DNA from: Affinundibacterium fentianense
Lineage (GTDB): Bacteria > Pseudomonadota > Gammaproteobacteria > Burkholderiales > Burkholderiaceae_D
Length of the DNA stretch: 64,000 nucleotides
Reading direction: 5' to 3'
NCBI RefSeq assembly: GCF_018139545.1
Contig: NZ_JAGSPJ010000005.1
Span: forward strand, 293,112 to 357,111
Shown: piece by piece, positions 52,376-61,692 of the stretch
How positions within the stretch are numbered: position 1 is the first letter of the stretch
How the letters are laid out: the number at the start of each line of letters is the position of its first letter
Position numbers and translations under genes: made by a program
Notes under the pieces: generated by a model
What the model was told of the DNA's origin: nothing
The model's input: the letters and a program-made list of their open reading frames with translations, nothing else
The model's database searches: none

Positions 52376-52804
52376 CTAGAGTTTGATTAGCCAACTAAGA
52401 ATGTCAGCCTTTTCACTGTTCGTGCATTCCCGTCCGAAGACATCATTGCAATTGCGACGCAGCCACTTTTCAACCTTACTGGTGTCGGTGAAACGTTCAG
52501 GATTGAAGCTCGGTGCTAGTGGCGTGATATTTTTCCCAGTCGATGCATGCTTGCCAGTTTGAGTAGGTGGGTTGCCATGACAAGAGCTACAGCTCCAATC
52601 TCGTCCATGATTCGATGTAAATAAAACCTGACCGCGATTTGCTGATGCGGTCTGTTTCGACAAGGCCTCGTACTGCTTGAGTATGGTCAGCGGTGTCTCC
52701 GCTGATACGGTTGGCGAAATAGCGATACTGCCCATCAGTAATAAACTGAGTAAGGGTGTTGCGATTGATTGCTTGACTTTGTTGACAGATGTAATTTGAT
52801 TCAT
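52376..52804 (-). CDS. shp: SHP (sphaeroides heme protein)-like monoheme cytochrome, DUF1924
   Basis: 142 residues with a signal peptide (about 12-35). One heme site C72-S-S-C75-H76. A second pair of cysteines, C119 and C127, brackets the loop N120-D-V-F-G-R-E. In SHP of Rhodobacter a disulfide-closed loop presents an Asn as distal heme ligand; here Asn120 fits. SHP binds oxygen and NO after reduction. GGAGG upstream of the ATG. First gene of the operon shp-dhc-cyt b-regulator-kinase. Function beyond electron transfer is still debated for the family. Confidence 0.9.
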   Translation of the reverse strand: MNQITSVNKVKQSIATPLLSLLLMGSIAISPTVSAETPLTILKQYEALSKQTASANRGQVLFTSNHGRDWSCSSCHGNPPTQTGKHASTGKNITPLAPSFNPERFTDTSKVEKWLRRNCNDVFGRECTNSEKADILSWLIKL

Positions 52805-52938
52805 AGCGCCTCCATGAATGACATAGTGGCGTAGGAATCTTAAAGTTGGCTTAAGTCGAGTAATGGCCAGGTTTTACCGTGGAGTTTGTGATCGATAAGA
52901 CAGTGACTGCTACACATTCATGATGAGTTAAATGCGCT

Positions 52939-53553
52939 TCAAATCCGCCTTGCGGTGATCCCTTGTTCAGTGATGATTGCGTTTAAAGGCAAATCAAATT
53001 CTTCTGCGATAAAGTTTGTTTCTAGCAATTGATAGGCAACACCAATGCTGCGTACCGATGGAAACTTTGCTAATGTGCGGTCATAAAAACCACCGCCGTA
53101 ACCCAATCGGTAGCAAGCAGAATTAAAACCAACACAAGGGATGATAATCAAGTCGGGTTGAATCGCTTGTTCGCGCCGCTGGGGAATTGGAATGCCATAT
53201 TCGTCCTGCTCCATCGCATCTCCCGGTACCCATGCAACAAACTTCAACGCCTCCACTTTGGACACGACGATAGGCAACGCGAGCTGATATCCTGCAATAT
53301 GAAGTTGTTGAAAGCAGTCCTGTAACTCAGGCTCTTGTTTGATTGGCCAATAGATGCCGATTTGTTTTGGAGCGAATTGGCGAATTTCTTGTAAGAGGTG
53401 ATGGGCGATTAGTCTGTCCCAATCTTGTTTGACAGGCAAGGGAATGTCATGCCGTTGTCGCCTTAGGGTATGACGCAATTGCGCGCGGATTGGGAGTAAT
53501 GCGGGTATTTGCGCTTTTACGCTATCTGGTGGCTGTGTCATACTGTCAAACAT
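52939..53553 (-). CDS. 5-formyltetrahydrofolate cyclo-ligase
   Basis: 204 residues. Converts 5-formyl-THF to 5,10-methenyl-THF with ATP. Diagnostic features: RAQLRHTLRRQRHDIP at the start, IGIYWPIKQEPEL, and the ATP-binding loop GYGGGFYDRTL near residue 152, then IGVAYQLL and the C-terminal NAIITEQGI. The start may be five codons inward. No 6S RNA gene is seen next to it, although that pairing occurs in other bacteria. Divergent from slt. Confidence 0.94.
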   Translation of the reverse strand: MFDSMTQPPDSVKAQIPALLPIRAQLRHTLRRQRHDIPLPVKQDWDRLIAHHLLQEIRQFAPKQIGIYWPIKQEPELQDCFQQLHIAGYQLALPIVVSKVEALKFVAWVPGDAMEQDEYGIPIPQRREQAIQPDLIIIPCVGFNSACYRLGYGGGFYDRTLAKFPSVRSIGVAYQLLETNFIAEEFDLPLNAIITEQGITARRI

Positions 53554-53655
53554 TGGTTAATCAGTTAATTAAATTATTGCAAAATTAATTGAATCCTAAA
53601 AGTTTTAAAGGAATTAGCTTAAAAAATGTTAGAACATCAGTGTGGGGTCATTCCA

Positions 53656-55641
53656 ATGTCGAAGCGACTTATCGGCATTTCAAGCATTATGCTTGCCCTC
53701 TTTTCACCAGTCGCAATGTCCACTGGCGCAGCAGAATTGCCGTCCTCTTATTTACCCGTTGGTATGTTACCAGACCCAGGGTTAGTGAACGACGACGATC
53801 GCTTCATGGCCTTGCGTGACGCGGCAATGCATGATGATGCGAAAGCTGCTCAAATGCACGCATCACAATTGACGAATTACGCCATTCCATCGTACGTCGA
53901 ATATTATGTTCTTAGGACCCGGATCCGTTCGATTTCAGCAGCTGAAATTCAGACTTTCTTTAAAAAATATGAAGGAAGCGCCATTGCTGATCGGCTTCGA
54001 AATGATTGGTTATTGGTTTTGGGGTTTCGTGGTGATTGGACCAATTTTGATCAACAATTGCCCTTGTACGTGGTCAATGATGATAGTCAGGTCAAGTGCT
54101 ACGCTTTGCTTTCTAAAGCAATCAAACAACAGCGGGTCGCGGTCGAGGCGCGAGCTTTGATCACTTCACCTAAACAATATGGTGATGGCTGTTATCAGTT
54201 AATAAATGTGTTGTATGAACAAGGCCAGTTCACCGACGCTGACATTTGGGCGCAAATGCGGATCGCTTCAGAATCGTCCGCGATGCCTCTCGCAAAACGT
54301 TTAGGAAAGATGCTCAATATTCCTGAGAAGCGTTTGGTCGAGGCGATGGATAAACCAGCGAATTTGTTCAAAAAAGAACCTGCGAATGATCGTATTAGCA
54401 GAGAATTGTTTTTAATGGCGCTGGGTAGGGCTGCGAAAAATGATCCAGAAAAATCTGTACAAGCTTTGAAAAAATATGCAGGACGATTAAACAGCGCAGA
54501 GAAAGCGCAAGCTTGGGCGAACATTGCCTTACCCGCGTCGCAAAAATTGCAAGCAGAAGCATTGAGCTATTGGAAGCAAGCGGACAGCGCTCATCTTAGC
54601 TTAGAGGCTTACCAATGGCGCACGAGAATGGCGTTGCGGGAAGGGGACTGGAAGATGGTGAAGAATACCATTGCGACGATGCCCATTAGCTTGAAAAACC
54701 AGCCAACTTGGATTTATTGGCATGGTCGAGCCTTACTGCAAGAGGGGAAAAAAGAAGAAGCGTTGGCGACTTTTGCCAGTATTTCAGATCAAATGCATTT
54801 TTATGGGCAGCTCGCTTTGGAGGAGCGAGGACAAAAAATTGGCGCCCCTGTTTTAGCGAAACCTGTGACGCAGGAAGAGTTAATTCCCATTACACAAAAT
54901 CCGAATTTGCAAAGAGCACTCAAGTTTTATGCAATGAATTTACGTTTTGAAGGGACACGTGAGTGGAATTGGGCACTCCGTAGCATGAATGAGCGTGAAC
55001 TGTTGGCGGCAGCAGAATTTGCACGGCAAAACGAGTTATTGGACAGGATGGTGAATACGTCCGATAAAACCAAATCGGATATCGATTTTAATCAGCGTTT
55101 TCCTACGCCATTTAATGACAGCATGTATAAGGCCACGCAAGCAGTTGGCGTCGATATGGCTTGGGTGTACGGTTTGATTCGACAAGAATCGCGTTTTGCA
55201 ACCGCTGCGAAATCTCATGTTGGGGCATCTGGTTTGATGCAAGTCATGCCCAAGACTGCGAAATGGGTCGCGAAAAAAATTGGATTGTCGAATTATGTTC
55301 CGCATCAAGTCAACGAAGTGGAGACCAATATCGCATTGGGAACGAATTACTTGAACATGGTGCTAACTGATTTAGGTGGATCACAAGCTTTGGCATCGGC
55401 TGCATACAATGCAGGACCTGGCAGACCCAGAGCTTGGCGCGCGACTTTAACGCGTCCGGTTGAAGGTGCGATATTTGCAGAAACGATTCCGTTTTCTGAG
55501 ACCCGTGATTATGTGAAGAATGTGTTGTCGAATGCAACCTATTACGCAGCGATCTTTGAAAAGAAACCGCAATCGCTCAAAAACCGTTTAGGAATTGTGA
55601 TTCCGAAAGGAATGAGCGCAGATGAACCAGAATACCAGTAG
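53656..55641 (+). CDS. slt: Soluble lytic murein transglycosylase
   Basis: 661 residues from the ATG at 53656, which starts a clear signal peptide (ISSIMLALFSPVAMSTGAA); an in-frame ATG at 53626 adds 10 residues. A long alpha-helical superhelical part (about 50-470) as in Slt70 is followed by the lysozyme-like catalytic domain. Catalytic Glu511 lies in RQESRFATA, then SHVGASGLMQVMPKTAKWVA, GTNYLNMVL and ASAAYNAGPGRPRAW. It cleaves peptidoglycan glycan strands giving anhydromuropeptides in the periplasm. Followed 6 bp later by a GST gene, so an operon with GST and cca. Confidence 0.95.
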   Translation: MSKRLIGISSIMLALFSPVAMSTGAAELPSSYLPVGMLPDPGLVNDDDRFMALRDAAMHDDAKAAQMHASQLTNYAIPSYVEYYVLRTRIRSISAAEIQTFFKKYEGSAIADRLRNDWLLVLGFRGDWTNFDQQLPLYVVNDDSQVKCYALLSKAIKQQRVAVEARALITSPKQYGDGCYQLINVLYEQGQFTDADIWAQMRIASESSAMPLAKRLGKMLNIPEKRLVEAMDKPANLFKKEPANDRISRELFLMALGRAAKNDPEKSVQALKKYAGRLNSAEKAQAWANIALPASQKLQAEALSYWKQADSAHLSLEAYQWRTRMALREGDWKMVKNTIATMPISLKNQPTWIYWHGRALLQEGKKEEALATFASISDQMHFYGQLALEERGQKIGAPVLAKPVTQEELIPITQNPNLQRALKFYAMNLRFEGTREWNWALRSMNERELLAAAEFARQNELLDRMVNTSDKTKSDIDFNQRFPTPFNDSMYKATQAVGVDMAWVYGLIRQESRFATAAKSHVGASGLMQVMPKTAKWVAKKIGLSNYVPHQVNEVETNIALGTNYLNMVLTDLGGSQALASAAYNAGPGRPRAWRATLTRPVEGAIFAETIPFSETRDYVKNVLSNATYYAAIFEKKPQSLKNRLGIVIPKGMSADEPEYQ

Positions 55642-55647
55642 GAGCAG

Positions 55648-56367
55648 ATGATGCAAACAAATGACGATCTCGATTTACAACCGACTCTGGCGCCATTGCA
55701 TAACGCCATGCGTAAAAGTAATTACCGCTTGGTGATCGGGAATAAAAATTATTCTTCGTGGTCGATGCGTCCTTGGTTAGTGATGAAAGCCTTCGGCATT
55801 CCATTTGAAGAAATCCGAATTGTTCTCGATAGACCTGATACTACTCAAAAAATTTCTGAATATTCCTTGTCGGGTCGGGTCCCTGTTTTGTTGGGTGATG
55901 ATTTGGTGATTTGGGATTCCCTCGCAATCTGTGAGTATTTGGCAGAACGTTTCCCCGACTACAACCTGTGGCCAGAGAGTGTGGCAGCGCGCGCGGCAGC
56001 GCGAAGTATTTGCGCAGAGATGCATTCTGGTTTTAGTGCCTTGCGTGCCGCGATGCCTATGAATATTCGTGCGCATTTCCCTGGCAAAGGTCGAACTGCT
56101 GGATCTCAGGCGGATATCGGACGTATTAGCGAAATTTGGGAAGATTGTTTATCAAGCTATGGCGCACATCGGTTTTTGTTTGGTGACTTTTCGATCGCGG
56201 ATGCATTCTTTGCGCCGATCGTGATGCGATTTAAAACCTATGGTGTCTCATTGGCTCCGGCCTTGCAAGCATACTGTGAACGGATTGAAGCGCATACAGC
56301 GGTCACTCAGTGGGTGCTTGGGGCGATCGATGAAAAAGACGATATGCCAAAATATGATTTTCCCTGA
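55648..56367 (+). CDS. Glutathione S-transferase family protein
   Basis: 239 residues (start may be the second ATG at 55651, which has better SD spacing from AGGAG). The thioredoxin-like N-terminal domain begins RLVIGNKNYSSWSMRPWLVM, with candidate catalytic Ser residues, cis-Pro region GRVPVLL and glutathione-binding WDSLAICEYLAE. The helical C-terminal domain has GDFSIADAFFAPIVMRF. Substrate unknown. Between slt and cca, as in many Burkholderiales. Confidence 0.92.
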   Translation: MMQTNDDLDLQPTLAPLHNAMRKSNYRLVIGNKNYSSWSMRPWLVMKAFGIPFEEIRIVLDRPDTTQKISEYSLSGRVPVLLGDDLVIWDSLAICEYLAERFPDYNLWPESVAARAAARSICAEMHSGFSALRAAMPMNIRAHFPGKGRTAGSQADIGRISEIWEDCLSSYGAHRFLFGDFSIADAFFAPIVMRFKTYGVSLAPALQAYCERIEAHTAVTQWVLGAIDEKDDMPKYDFP

Positions 56368-56394
56368 TAGCACTTTCTCTAGAAGAGAAATTCA

Positions 56395-57639
56395 ATGAAA
56401 ACTTATGTAGTGGGCGGTGCGGTTCGTGATGCTTTGCTGGGTTTGCCTGTTCAAGACCGAGACTATGTGGTGGTGGGTGCGACACCAGAGCAAATGGTGG
56501 CCAAGGGGTTTAAACCTGTCGGTAAAGATTTTCCCGTTTTTTTGCATCCTCACACGAATGAAGAGTATGCCCTTGCAAGAACCGAGCGCAAGACCGCAGC
56601 AGGATATAAAGGCTTCGTTTTTCATACTGATCCGACGGTGAGTTTAGAACAAGATTTGGTTCGACGTGACCTCACCATCAATGCGATTGCGCGTGATGAA
56701 CAAGGTGTTCTGATTGATCCATATCATGGACGTGCAGATCTTGAAAAAGGTCTATTTCGACATGTTTCATCAGCTTTTGAAGAAGACCCTGTTCGAATAT
56801 TGAGGATAGCGCGCTTTGCTGCACGTTTTTCTGTTGCACCCCATGCTTTTACTGTTGCACCCGAAACGATGGAGTTGATGAAGTCGATGGTAGCAGCGGG
56901 GGAGGTCGATGCCTTAGTGCCTGAGCGAGTCTGGCAAGAGATCTCGCGCGGTCTAATGGAACAAAAGCCATCGCGTATGTTTGAAGTCTTACGGGAATGT
57001 GGTGCACTCGCCCGTCTGATGCCAGAGCTAAACGCACTGTGGGGTGTGCCGCAGCCAGCAAAATTTCATCCGGAGATTGATACAGGCGCGCACATCATGC
57101 TAGTTGTGGATTACGCGGCACAGCAAAATTATTCTCTCTCTATTCGGTTTGCTGCTTTGTTGCACGATCTGGGTAAAGCGGTGACAGATTCCAATTTATG
57201 GCCGCGTCATCACGGACATGAGGCGCTGGGTGTTGATCTGGTGAAGAAACTCTGCGAACGCTTGAGAGTACCTGTCGATTGTCGAGAACTCGCCGTGATG
57301 ACGACTCGTGACCATGGTAACGTTGGCCGAAGTCGCGAGATGAGAGCCGCGACTCTGCAGGATATGCTGGAGAGAAATGATGCATTTCGAAAGCCTCAAC
57401 GCTTTTTAGACATGCTAAAAGCGGCAGAGTGTGATTGTTTTGGTCGTTCGGGCCTGGACGATATCCAATTCCCACAAGTCGGCTTTTTAACCTCAGTTTT
57501 GAATGCGGCCTTAGCAGTCAATGCAGGTGCCGTCGCGCAACCATATCTCGGACAACCGCAGAAAATTGCAGAAGTGGTGCGGGTTGCCCGAATCAATGCA
57601 ATTCGACCTTTACTCAACATCCAACACGACGGTGATTAA
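56395..57639 (+). CDS. cca: Multifunctional CCA tRNA nucleotidyltransferase
   Basis: 414 residues. Class II nucleotidyltransferase head: YVVGGAVRDALLGLPVQDRDYVVVG with catalytic Asp residues, RRDLTINAIA, RILRIARFAARF. The HD-type phosphohydrolase region has LLHDLGKAV and RHHGHEALGVDL, as in the E. coli type with phosphatase/phosphodiesterase activity. It adds or repairs the 3' CCA of tRNA without a template. 27 bp after the GST stop; AGAGAA before the ATG. Confidence 0.96.
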   Translation: MKTYVVGGAVRDALLGLPVQDRDYVVVGATPEQMVAKGFKPVGKDFPVFLHPHTNEEYALARTERKTAAGYKGFVFHTDPTVSLEQDLVRRDLTINAIARDEQGVLIDPYHGRADLEKGLFRHVSSAFEEDPVRILRIARFAARFSVAPHAFTVAPETMELMKSMVAAGEVDALVPERVWQEISRGLMEQKPSRMFEVLRECGALARLMPELNALWGVPQPAKFHPEIDTGAHIMLVVDYAAQQNYSLSIRFAALLHDLGKAVTDSNLWPRHHGHEALGVDLVKKLCERLRVPVDCRELAVMTTRDHGNVGRSREMRAATLQDMLERNDAFRKPQRFLDMLKAAECDCFGRSGLDDIQFPQVGFLTSVLNAALAVNAGAVAQPYLGQPQKIAEVVRVARINAIRPLLNIQHDGD

Positions 57640-57838
57640 GTGCGTGTACTGCCTTAGTAACAATGCCATTTCTCTTAAACTCGGCCAGTCATTTGTCGAG
57701 GCGGTCGACAATTCGTTGAGATAGTTTGTAATCATCTCGTCACATCTCTTTTTTAAAATTACGTTCATAAAAAATACACCAAGTGATAACAATCCAAGGT
57801 GTTGGAACAGATATTAAATGCAGATGATAGAGAAAAAC

Positions 57839-58666
57839 ATGTTACAGAAATCCTTGAAATGCCTCTTTGCCTCGATGTTTTTTTGCGGCGCTGCTGCCAG
57901 TGCAGACTATCGACCCATTCAAGCACCCGGCGTGAATACGCCACCACCGCTTTTGACCGCAGGTATGTTTCGTCTTGAGTCCGAGCGTAGTTATAAATTA
58001 AGTTTGCAAATGGCTTTGGGCATCATGAGTGGTCAAACCGAGTTGGAGCGTGCACGATCCTTTGAAACCATTGCACGTTTGAGAAAAGAACTATCACGCC
58101 AGGTGCGCTCAGAGAAAGCGGGGAAAGCATTTAATCGTGTCAATGTCGCGCTGAATGATCAAGTGGAGTCCTTGCCCAGTTTAAATGTGAAGACCGCTGC
58201 AGCAATGTACGATGTCAACGAAGATTTGTTGATCAAGATGAATTTTCTCTCTTTCGCGATTGAGGCTGAATCGAATGATCCCAGTTCGCGAGTATCTGGC
58301 CTAGCCCTGCGCCAAGCATCCTTAGCACAGCGCATGGCAAAAATTGTTCTGCTCCGTTTCATGGATAAAAATATGCAAGGAAAGCAGGGCTTACAAGTTG
58401 ACTTGGCTCAGTCGCGTATTGAATTCATTAATGGTATGAATCTCTTGGCGGATGAGGCACAGCACGATAAAGCTTTGAAAGATCGTCTGAAGCTGGCTCA
58501 ACAGCAATGGCTATTTTATGAAAAGGCATTGAGTTCTCCTAGTTTCAAGGCCGAAGATTTACGCAATATTTCTTCCACTAGCGATCGCATCGCGCAAATG
58601 ATGGTGGAGATCGTTCGTTTGGGATATGGCTTGATGCCGGATCCGACCATCATCGCAGAACGTTGA
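57839..58666 (+). CDS. Periplasmic PilJ N-terminal-domain-like protein
   Basis: 275 residues from the ATG at 57839 (or 282 from 57818), with a signal peptide (about 1-23, FFCGAAASA). The body is helical, with ALRQASLAQRMAKIVLLRFM (around residue 165), the motif seen in the sensor half of type IV pili methyl-accepting transducers (PilJ N domain), and a similar earlier helix pair. There is no membrane helix after it and no HAMP or signalling domain, so it is a free periplasmic binding module. The stop overlaps the upstream extension of the PstS-like frame. Ligand unknown; family call moderate. Confidence 0.72.
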   Translation: MLQKSLKCLFASMFFCGAAASADYRPIQAPGVNTPPPLLTAGMFRLESERSYKLSLQMALGIMSGQTELERARSFETIARLRKELSRQVRSEKAGKAFNRVNVALNDQVESLPSLNVKTAAAMYDVNEDLLIKMNFLSFAIEAESNDPSSRVSGLALRQASLAQRMAKIVLLRFMDKNMQGKQGLQVDLAQSRIEFINGMNLLADEAQHDKALKDRLKLAQQQWLFYEKALSSPSFKAEDLRNISSTSDRIAQMMVEIVRLGYGLMPDPTIIAER

Positions 58667-58713
58667 TCATCAATTTACTTTTCCCACGCTTGTCTGAACT
58701 GTCTGGATTACCT

Positions 58714-59748
58714 ATGAAACCTTCCCAACATAAGCAAATACTGAGTGCATTTTCTTTGATGCTGTTTGCAGCGATGATGAGCGTGCAAGCATGCAAGGCC
58801 CAAGCACAAACACAAACGCTCTCCGCAGCGACAATTAAAATTGATGGATCTAGCACTGTATTTCCAATCACGGAAGCCATGTCTGAAAGTTTTCGAGAAA
58901 AAAATCCTCAGGTTAAATTCACAATTGGTATCGCTGGAACTGGTGGTGGCTTCAAAAAATTCTGTAAAGGTGAAACGGACATCTCGGATGCATCTCGTCC
59001 TATCCTTAAAAAGGAAATGGTCGAATGCGCAAAAAATGGCATTTACTATTTAGAATTGCCGGTGGCTTTTGATGCTGTGACCGTAGTGATTCATCCTAAG
59101 AATAAGTTTCTAAGTAAGATCACGGTCGACGAACTTAAGAAGATTTGGGAGCCCGCTGCCCAAGGTCAAATAGTGACTTGGAATCAAGTGAATCCAGCTT
59201 GGCCAAAAACACCTATCAAACTGTATGGTCCAGGCGTCGAGTCCGGCACTTTTGACTATTTTACCGAAGCGATTAACGGAAAGGCAAAGTTGAGTCGCAC
59301 CGATTTCACTACGTCAGAGGATGATAATGTGATCGTGCAAGCGGTGTCACGCGATGTGAACGCAATGGGTTATCTCGGCTATGCGTACTATTCAGAAAAT
59401 AGCAAGCAATTGAAGGCCGCGGCAATTGTTGCGAAAAATGCGAAGCTCGCTGTTTTGCCTTCTGTCAAATCCGTACTGGATGCGAGCTATCAACCTTTGG
59501 CAAGGCCACTCTTCATTTATGTGAATGTCAAAGCCGATCAACGTCCAGAAGTCGCCGCGTTTGTCGATTATTATCTCAATCACGCTGAAACGGTGGCGAA
59601 ACAAGTCAAATACATTCCTTTGTCGATGAAAGATTATCGTCATACGATGGTCAACTATAAAATCAAAAAAACAGGAACGGCATTCGGTGGTGAAGCTGAA
59701 GTTGGCGTGACGATTGAGGAACTATTGAAGCGCGAGCCTAAGAATTAA
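58714..59748 (+). CDS. PstS-like phosphate/anion-binding periplasmic protein
   Basis: 344 residues from the ATG at 58714. Exported (hydrophobic stretch about 10-25; VQAC could be an imperfect lipobox). The binding fold shows [61 protein letters not shown] (the phosphate-binding S-G-T type loop) and [11 protein letters not shown]. It resembles the PstS-family SphX/PstS-like proteins. No pstC, pstA or pstB follow, so it either serves a transporter elsewhere or acts as a sensor with the PilJ-like protein encoded 47 bp upstream. Confidence 0.88.
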   Translation: MKPSQHKQILSAFSLMLFAAMMSVQACKAQAQTQTLSAATIKIDGSSTVFPITEAMSESFREKNPQVKFTIGIAGTGGGFKKFCKGETDISDASRPILKKEMVECAKNGIYYLELPVAFDAVTVVIHPKNKFLSKITVDELKKIWEPAAQGQIVTWNQVNPAWPKTPIKLYGPGVESGTFDYFTEAINGKAKLSRTDFTTSEDDNVIVQAVSRDVNAMGYLGYAYYSENSKQLKAAAIVAKNAKLAVLPSVKSVLDASYQPLARPLFIYVNVKADQRPEVAAFVDYYLNHAETVAKQVKYIPLSMKDYRHTMVNYKIKKTGTAFGGEAEVGVTIEELLKREPKN

Positions 59749-59798
59749 AAATCTTTGCAAAAGACGTATAAGCTGATGGGTGGAGTTGATTGTCGGTT

Positions 59799-60299
59799 CT
59801 AAATTCCACTTAAAGGCAAAGCGGTTGTGTCTTTAATCTCTTGTAAAGCAAAGCTAGACTTGACGTCGAGTACGGCGGAATGTTTGAGTAGCGTTTCCAT
59901 CATAAAACGCGAAAAGTGATTCATATCTTCCACGCGTACGCGTAACAAATAATCCATTTCACCCGTCATCGCATAGCAGGCAACGACCTCCGGCCATTGC
60001 TCGACTGACGCAGCGAAATCGATACGTGGTGAGCGTGAATTGCCTTTCGCGGGCGTATCGGTATGTTTTTCCAGCCTTACGTTGATGTAGGCGAGCAAGC
60101 CCAATCCAATTTTCTCCGCTTCAATTAGCGCGACATACTTGCGGATCACACCTGCGTCTTCTAATCTTTTAATGCGCCGCAAACAAGGTGACGGAGAGAG
60201 ATTGACGCGCTCTGCCACCTCTTGATTGGTCAGGCGACCATCGGCTTGCAAGATTGCTAAAATTTTACGATCAATCTTGTCGAGTTCTATTTTTGTCAT
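59799..60299 (-). CDS. Lrp/AsnC-family transcriptional regulator
   Basis: 166 residues from the ATG at 60299, chosen because GGAG stands 7 nt before it. Start TKIELDKIDRKILAILQADG, the helix-turn-helix LTNQEVAERVNLSPSPCLRRIKRLEDAGVI, and the RAM/ligand domain with YAMTGEMDYLLRVRV. Divergent from hppD, so it very probably regulates aromatic amino-acid breakdown, with phenylalanine or tyrosine as likely effector. An insertion around KGNSRSPRID is slightly longer than usual. Confidence 0.93.
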   Translation of the reverse strand: MTKIELDKIDRKILAILQADGRLTNQEVAERVNLSPSPCLRRIKRLEDAGVIRKYVALIEAEKIGLGLLAYINVRLEKHTDTPAKGNSRSPRIDFAASVEQWPEVVACYAMTGEMDYLLRVRVEDMNHFSRFMMETLLKHSAVLDVKSSFALQEIKDTTALPLSGI

Positions 60300-60502
60300 T
60301 TTATGCTCCATTATTTCGATATTTGGCAATATTATTGCTTAAATTTACAGTGCTGTGCGTGATTTTGGCATTTTATGGCGTATTCCAAGCTTTATACTTT
60401 GGGTTTGATTTAGCGCAAACTCGCTTGAGTGTTTTGCTTGGGAATTGATTTTTTGTCCGAGCGCGTAGTGTGTGCTGAGGTAATTTTTTAACGGAGATGA
60501 TA
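60300..60502. promoter_or_regulatory. Divergent promoter/operator region of the Lrp regulator and hppD
   Basis: 203 bp, AT-rich, without a gene. TATACT at 60393-60398 is a good -10 for hppD, but TTGGCA (60365-60370) is 22 bp away, so the -35 is unsatisfactory and an activator is likely. AATATTATTGC at about 60329-60339 lies in the right place for the regulator's own promoter. Lrp sites are expected but not identifiable by eye. Confidence 0.5.
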
Positions 60503-61621
60503 ATGAGCTTTCAAACGTGGGAAAACCCGATGGGCACGGACGGTTTCGAATTTATCGAATACGCTGCACCAGAACCAAAAGAACTCGAAAAACTGTTTAT
60601 TGAAATGGGTTTCACTGCGATTGCAAAGCATCGCACCAAGAATGTGACGTTGTACCGCCAGGGTGATGTGAACTTCATCATTAATGCCGAACCCAATTCT
60701 TTCGCACAACGCTTTGCACGTAAACACGGCCCTTCCGTCTGCGCTTTTGCGATCCGTGTGAAAGATGCGAACTTCGCCTACAAGCGTGCTTTGGAATTAG
60801 GCGCATGGGGCTTCGATAATCAAACTGGTCCAATGGAATTGAATATCCCCGCCATCAAAGGCATCGGCGATTCTTTGATCTACTTCGTTGATCGTTGGCA
60901 AGGTAAAGATGGCGCCGAAAAAGGCGCGATCGGTAACATTAGTATTTATGACGCTGACTTCGTGGCGATCCCTGGCGTTGATCCAAATCCAGTAGGCCAT
61001 GGTTTGACTTACATTGATCATCTCACACATAACGTACACCGTGGTCGTATGGCGGAGTGGTCTGATTTCTACGAAACGCTGTTCAACTTCCGTGAAATTC
61101 GTTACTTCGATATCGCTGGTAAATTGACTGGCTTAAAATCGAAAGCGATGACATCACCATGTGGCAAGATTCGTATTCCGATTAATGAATCTTCAGATGA
61201 TAAATCGCAAATCTCCGAGTATTTGGATCTATATCATGGCGAAGGTGTTCAGCACATAGCGATGGGCACAGACAATGTCTACAAAACTGTGGAAGACATG
61301 AAAGCAGCTGGCGTATCTTTCCAAGACACGATAGACACGTATTACGATTTGGTTGATCGTCGTTTGCCAGGTCATGGCGAAAACGTTGAAGCCCTGCGTA
61401 AATTGCGTGTTTTGATTGACGGTAAGAGTACAGAAACGACACGTGAGTTGTTGTTGCAGATTTTCACTACCACAGTCATCGGTCCTATCTTCTTTGAAAT
61501 CATTCAACGCAAAGGTGACCAAGGTTTTGGTGAGGGCAACTTCCGTGCTTTGTTTGAGTCGATTGAATTGGATCAGATACGTCGTGGTGTATTGAAGGAC
61601 GACAGTAAAACAACCGCCTAA
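60503..61621 (+). CDS. hppD: 4-hydroxyphenylpyruvate dioxygenase
   Basis: 372 residues from the ATG at 60503, which has ACGGAG 6 nt upstream (ATG at 60497 overlaps the SD). Two VOC halves. Iron ligands H173 (IDHLTHNV), H251 (VQHIAMGT) and E332 (FFEIIQRKG) are all present, as are FEFIEYAAP at the start and GFGEGNFRALFESIE at the end. Converts 4-hydroxyphenylpyruvate to homogentisate, the second committed step of tyrosine degradation. The 3'-side hairpin stands between it and phhA. Confidence 0.97.
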   Translation: MSFQTWENPMGTDGFEFIEYAAPEPKELEKLFIEMGFTAIAKHRTKNVTLYRQGDVNFIINAEPNSFAQRFARKHGPSVCAFAIRVKDANFAYKRALELGAWGFDNQTGPMELNIPAIKGIGDSLIYFVDRWQGKDGAEKGAIGNISIYDADFVAIPGVDPNPVGHGLTYIDHLTHNVHRGRMAEWSDFYETLFNFREIRYFDIAGKLTGLKSKAMTSPCGKIRIPINESSDDKSQISEYLDLYHGEGVQHIAMGTDNVYKTVEDMKAAGVSFQDTIDTYYDLVDRRLPGHGENVEALRKLRVLIDGKSTETTRELLLQIFTTTVIGPIFFEIIQRKGDQGFGEGNFRALFESIELDQIRRGVLKDDSKTTA

Positions 61622-61650
61622 TCGCCATCGCGAGACAGGCATAAAAAAGG

Positions 61651-61682
61651 AAAGCTAACATCACAAGTGTTGGCTTTTTTTT
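61651..61682 (+). terminator. Terminator or attenuator hairpin between hppD and phhA
   Basis: AAAGCTAACA (61651-61660) pairs with TGTTGGCTTT (61668-61677; one G-T pair), loop 7 nt, followed by a T-run to 61682. GGAG, the phhA SD, starts at 61683, so the end of the terminator abuts the ribosome binding site. No separate phhA promoter fits in the remaining 29 bp upstream of the hairpin, so phhA expression requires readthrough or a promoter inside hppD. Confidence 0.75.
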
Positions 61683-61692
61683 GGAGACAAAA

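Noticed and set aside
53554-53655. 6S RNA gene beside 5-formyl-THF cyclo-ligase
   Set aside because: The gap is about 100 bp, too short, and no long self-complementary hairpin is seen.
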